From positions 1,798,001 to 1,862,000 of the forward strand of contig OZ220472.1 of NCBI GenBank assembly GCA_965115995.1: DNA of 64,000 nucleotides, written 5' to 3'. Positions within the stretch are counted from its first letter, which is position 1. Each line of letters starts with the position of its first letter. The notes beneath the pieces were generated by a model that saw only the letters and a program-made list of their open reading frames with translations, was not told the DNA's origin and searched no databases. The translations under genes and the position numbers were made by a program. This stretch comes from Poriferisodalis sp026713105. GTDB taxonomy: Bacteria > Actinomycetota > Acidimicrobiia > Acidimicrobiales > Poriferisodalaceae. Shown here piece by piece: positions 62,758-64,000 of the stretch.

Positions 62758-64000
62758 TCAGTCGTTGTCGGTGATGGTGCCGGTGGCGTAGGCGAAGCCC
62801 TCGATGTGGGTGAAGGTGCTGTCGTATGCGTACATCGTGAGCGTCTCGTCGCCTTCGGCGATGTTGTCGTCGACGACGGGCACGACGATCTCGACTTGGG
62901 TTTCGCCTGGCTTGATCGTGAAGGTCCGGTAGGGAATGGTGTAGTCGCGGTTGTATTCGGCGGTGATGTCGAACGCGCCGTAGCCCAGCTTGATCTCCTG
63001 AGTGCTGGCCCGCGAGAGCGTCGCGACGAAACGCAGACCCCCCGGGTCGCCTTCAGCAGCAGCGGCGTCGCTCACAGTCACCGTCAGCGGTCCCGTGGGA
63101 GCCTGGTCGTCGTCGGGGGCCGGTTCTTCGGCGGGCGGGTCGTCGTCGGACACCGCGACCGTCGCCGCCTCGGCCGACGACGACACGGTGTAGCCGCTGC
63201 CGATGTCGATGGTGACGGTGATGGCACCGTCAGCTTCGTCGGCGCTGTCGTCGGCGGTGGCGACGGTGAGGGTGTAGGTCCCGCTGGCGGGGATCGTCAC
63301 TGTCTGTGTGCCGGCGGCGGCGCCGTGGTCGCCGGTTTGGGTGATCTCGACGGCCACGTCGAGATCGGTGTGCGGCGCAGGGTCCGCGGTGACCGTGAAC
63401 ACCGCGTCGCCGCCCTCGGTGACGGCGCTGCCCGCGGCGATGCTGATCTCGGGTATGTCGTCGTCTGACACGTTGACCGCGGCGCTGCTATTCGCGGACG
63501 ACACGGTGTAGCCGGTGCCGGTGCCGACAGTGGCGGTGACCGAGCCGTCGGGCTCGTCGGCGGTGTCGTCGGTGGTGGCGACGACGAGGATGTAGGCGCC
63601 GCTGGTTGGGATGGTGACGGTTTGGGTGCCGGTGGTGGCGAAATCGCCGGTCTGGGCGACCTTGACGGTGATGTCGAGGCCGGCTGCGGGTGCGGGGGCA
63701 GCGGTGATGGTGAACACCGCGTCGCCGCCCTCGGTGACGTCTGTGCCCGCGGCGATGCTGATCTCGGGTGTGGCGGGCGGTGGCGGGTCGTCGTCGTCGG
63801 ACACGTTGACGGTGGCGGCGCTGTTGGTGGTCGACACGGTGTAGCCGCTGCCGGTGCCGATAGTGGCGGTGATGGTGTCGTCGGGCTCGTCGTCGCTGTC
63901 GTTGGTGGTGGCGACGGTGAGGGTGTAGGTGCCGGTGGCGGGGATCGTGACCGTTCGGGTGCCGGCCGCGGCGCCGTGGTCACCGGTCTGGGTGATGTCC
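62758..64000 (-). CDS. Secreted Calx-beta repeat protein, C-terminal part, cut by window edge
   Basis: The leftward frame is open to the window end, so the N-terminus is missing. The visible 413 residues contain three near-identical units of about 100 residues (EISIAAGTDVTEGGDAVFTI, TQTVTIPTSGAY, GYTVSS-NSAA-VNVSDDD) followed by a distinct last Calx-beta domain (VSDAAAAEGDPGGLRFVATL; YNRDYTIPYRTFTIKPGE; VDDNIAEGDETLTMYAYD). Calx-beta domains bind calcium in extracellular adhesins. No sorting signal is seen after the final TITDND. The units are also highly alike at DNA level, so copy number may vary. Confidence 0.9.
   Translation of the reverse strand, partial: DITQTGDHGAAAGTRTVTIPATGTYTLTVATTNDSDDEPDDTITATIGTGSGYTVSTTNSAATVNVSDDDDPPPPATPEISIAAGTDVTEGGDAVFTITAAPAPAAGLDITVKVAQTGDFATTGTQTVTIPTSGAYILVVATTDDTADEPDGSVTATVGTGTGYTVSSANSSAAVNVSDDDIPEISIAAGSAVTEGGDAVFTVTADPAPHTDLDVAVEITQTGDHGAAAGTQTVTIPASGTYTLTVATADDSADEADGAITVTIDIGSGYTVSSSAEAATVAVSDDDPPAEEPAPDDDQAPTGPLTVTVSDAAAAEGDPGGLRFVATLSRASTQEIKLGYGAFDITAEYNRDYTIPYRTFTIKPGETQVEIVVPVVDDNIAEGDETLTMYAYDSTFTHIEGFAYATGTITDND

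Overview
The window is GC-rich, densely packed chromosomal DNA from an actinobacterium. A mycothione reductase-type flavoprotein, an F420-type luciferase-like oxidoreductase, a methylmalonyl-CoA mutase pair with its MeaB chaperone, and a gcvH / FHA (GarA-like) / MerR (FtsR-like) / DUF151 / MerR block in the order known from mycobacteria all point to Actinomycetota. The secreted Calx-beta protein and the overall style suggest an Acidimicrobiia-like lineage; that placement is inference. Many start codons sit 6-7 nt after a TANNNT hexamer, the signature of leaderless transcription, and this was used to choose starts.

Layout. 1-5314: end of glycine dehydrogenase, a DinB-like protein, a nucleoside hydrolase, selD with an in-frame UGA at the catalytic position, a NadD-like nucleotidyltransferase and a 2OG-Fe(II) oxygenase. 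5315-15457: accessory island 1, holding a rightward overlapping operon (beta-class DNA methyltransferase, 64-aa protein, SMC-like ATPase, unknown protein, SIR2-like protein), which is a candidate defence system, and a leftward operon for a small secreted protein with an ABC transporter. The island ends in a 120-bp diverged copy of the 3' end of the oxygenase gene that precedes it. 15467-28705: mycothione reductase, serine hydrolase, histidine phosphatase, then a catabolic group (NicX-like dioxygenase, acyl-CoA ligase, beta-hydroxyacid dehydrogenase, class V aminotransferase, Rieske oxygenase, enoyl-CoA hydratase), an LLM oxidoreductase and msrB. 28714-33931: the conserved MerR / CapA / DUF151 / FtsR / FHA / gcvH / pgsA block. 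33976-56407: core metabolism and translation (HIT, SRAP, acetolactate-synthase-like TPP enzyme, leuS, mutAB, meaB, nrdAB, FAD reductase, a DUF427 protein with an in-frame UGA, tRNA-Pro, der, a DUF512 radical-SAM protein, ispH). 56408-62686: accessory island 2, with vapBC-like, hipBA, relB/yafQ and fitAB-like toxin-antitoxin modules, a DUF222/HNH protein, a MITE-like element and debris. Inside it lies a copy of the ispH 3' end fused to an antitoxin tail. 62758-64000: C-terminal part of a Calx-beta repeat protein running off the edge.

Main discoveries: (1) two probable UGA-encoded selenoproteins, SelD and a DUF427 protein, each followed by a SECIS-like hairpin; the DUF427 case may be a new selenoprotein family. 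(2) An undescribed methyltransferase / SMC-ATPase / SIR2 operon. (3) Two accessory islands, each flanked by an imperfect duplication of the 3' end of the adjacent core gene. (4) A probable frameshift near the end of mutA that hides an ATGA junction with mutB.
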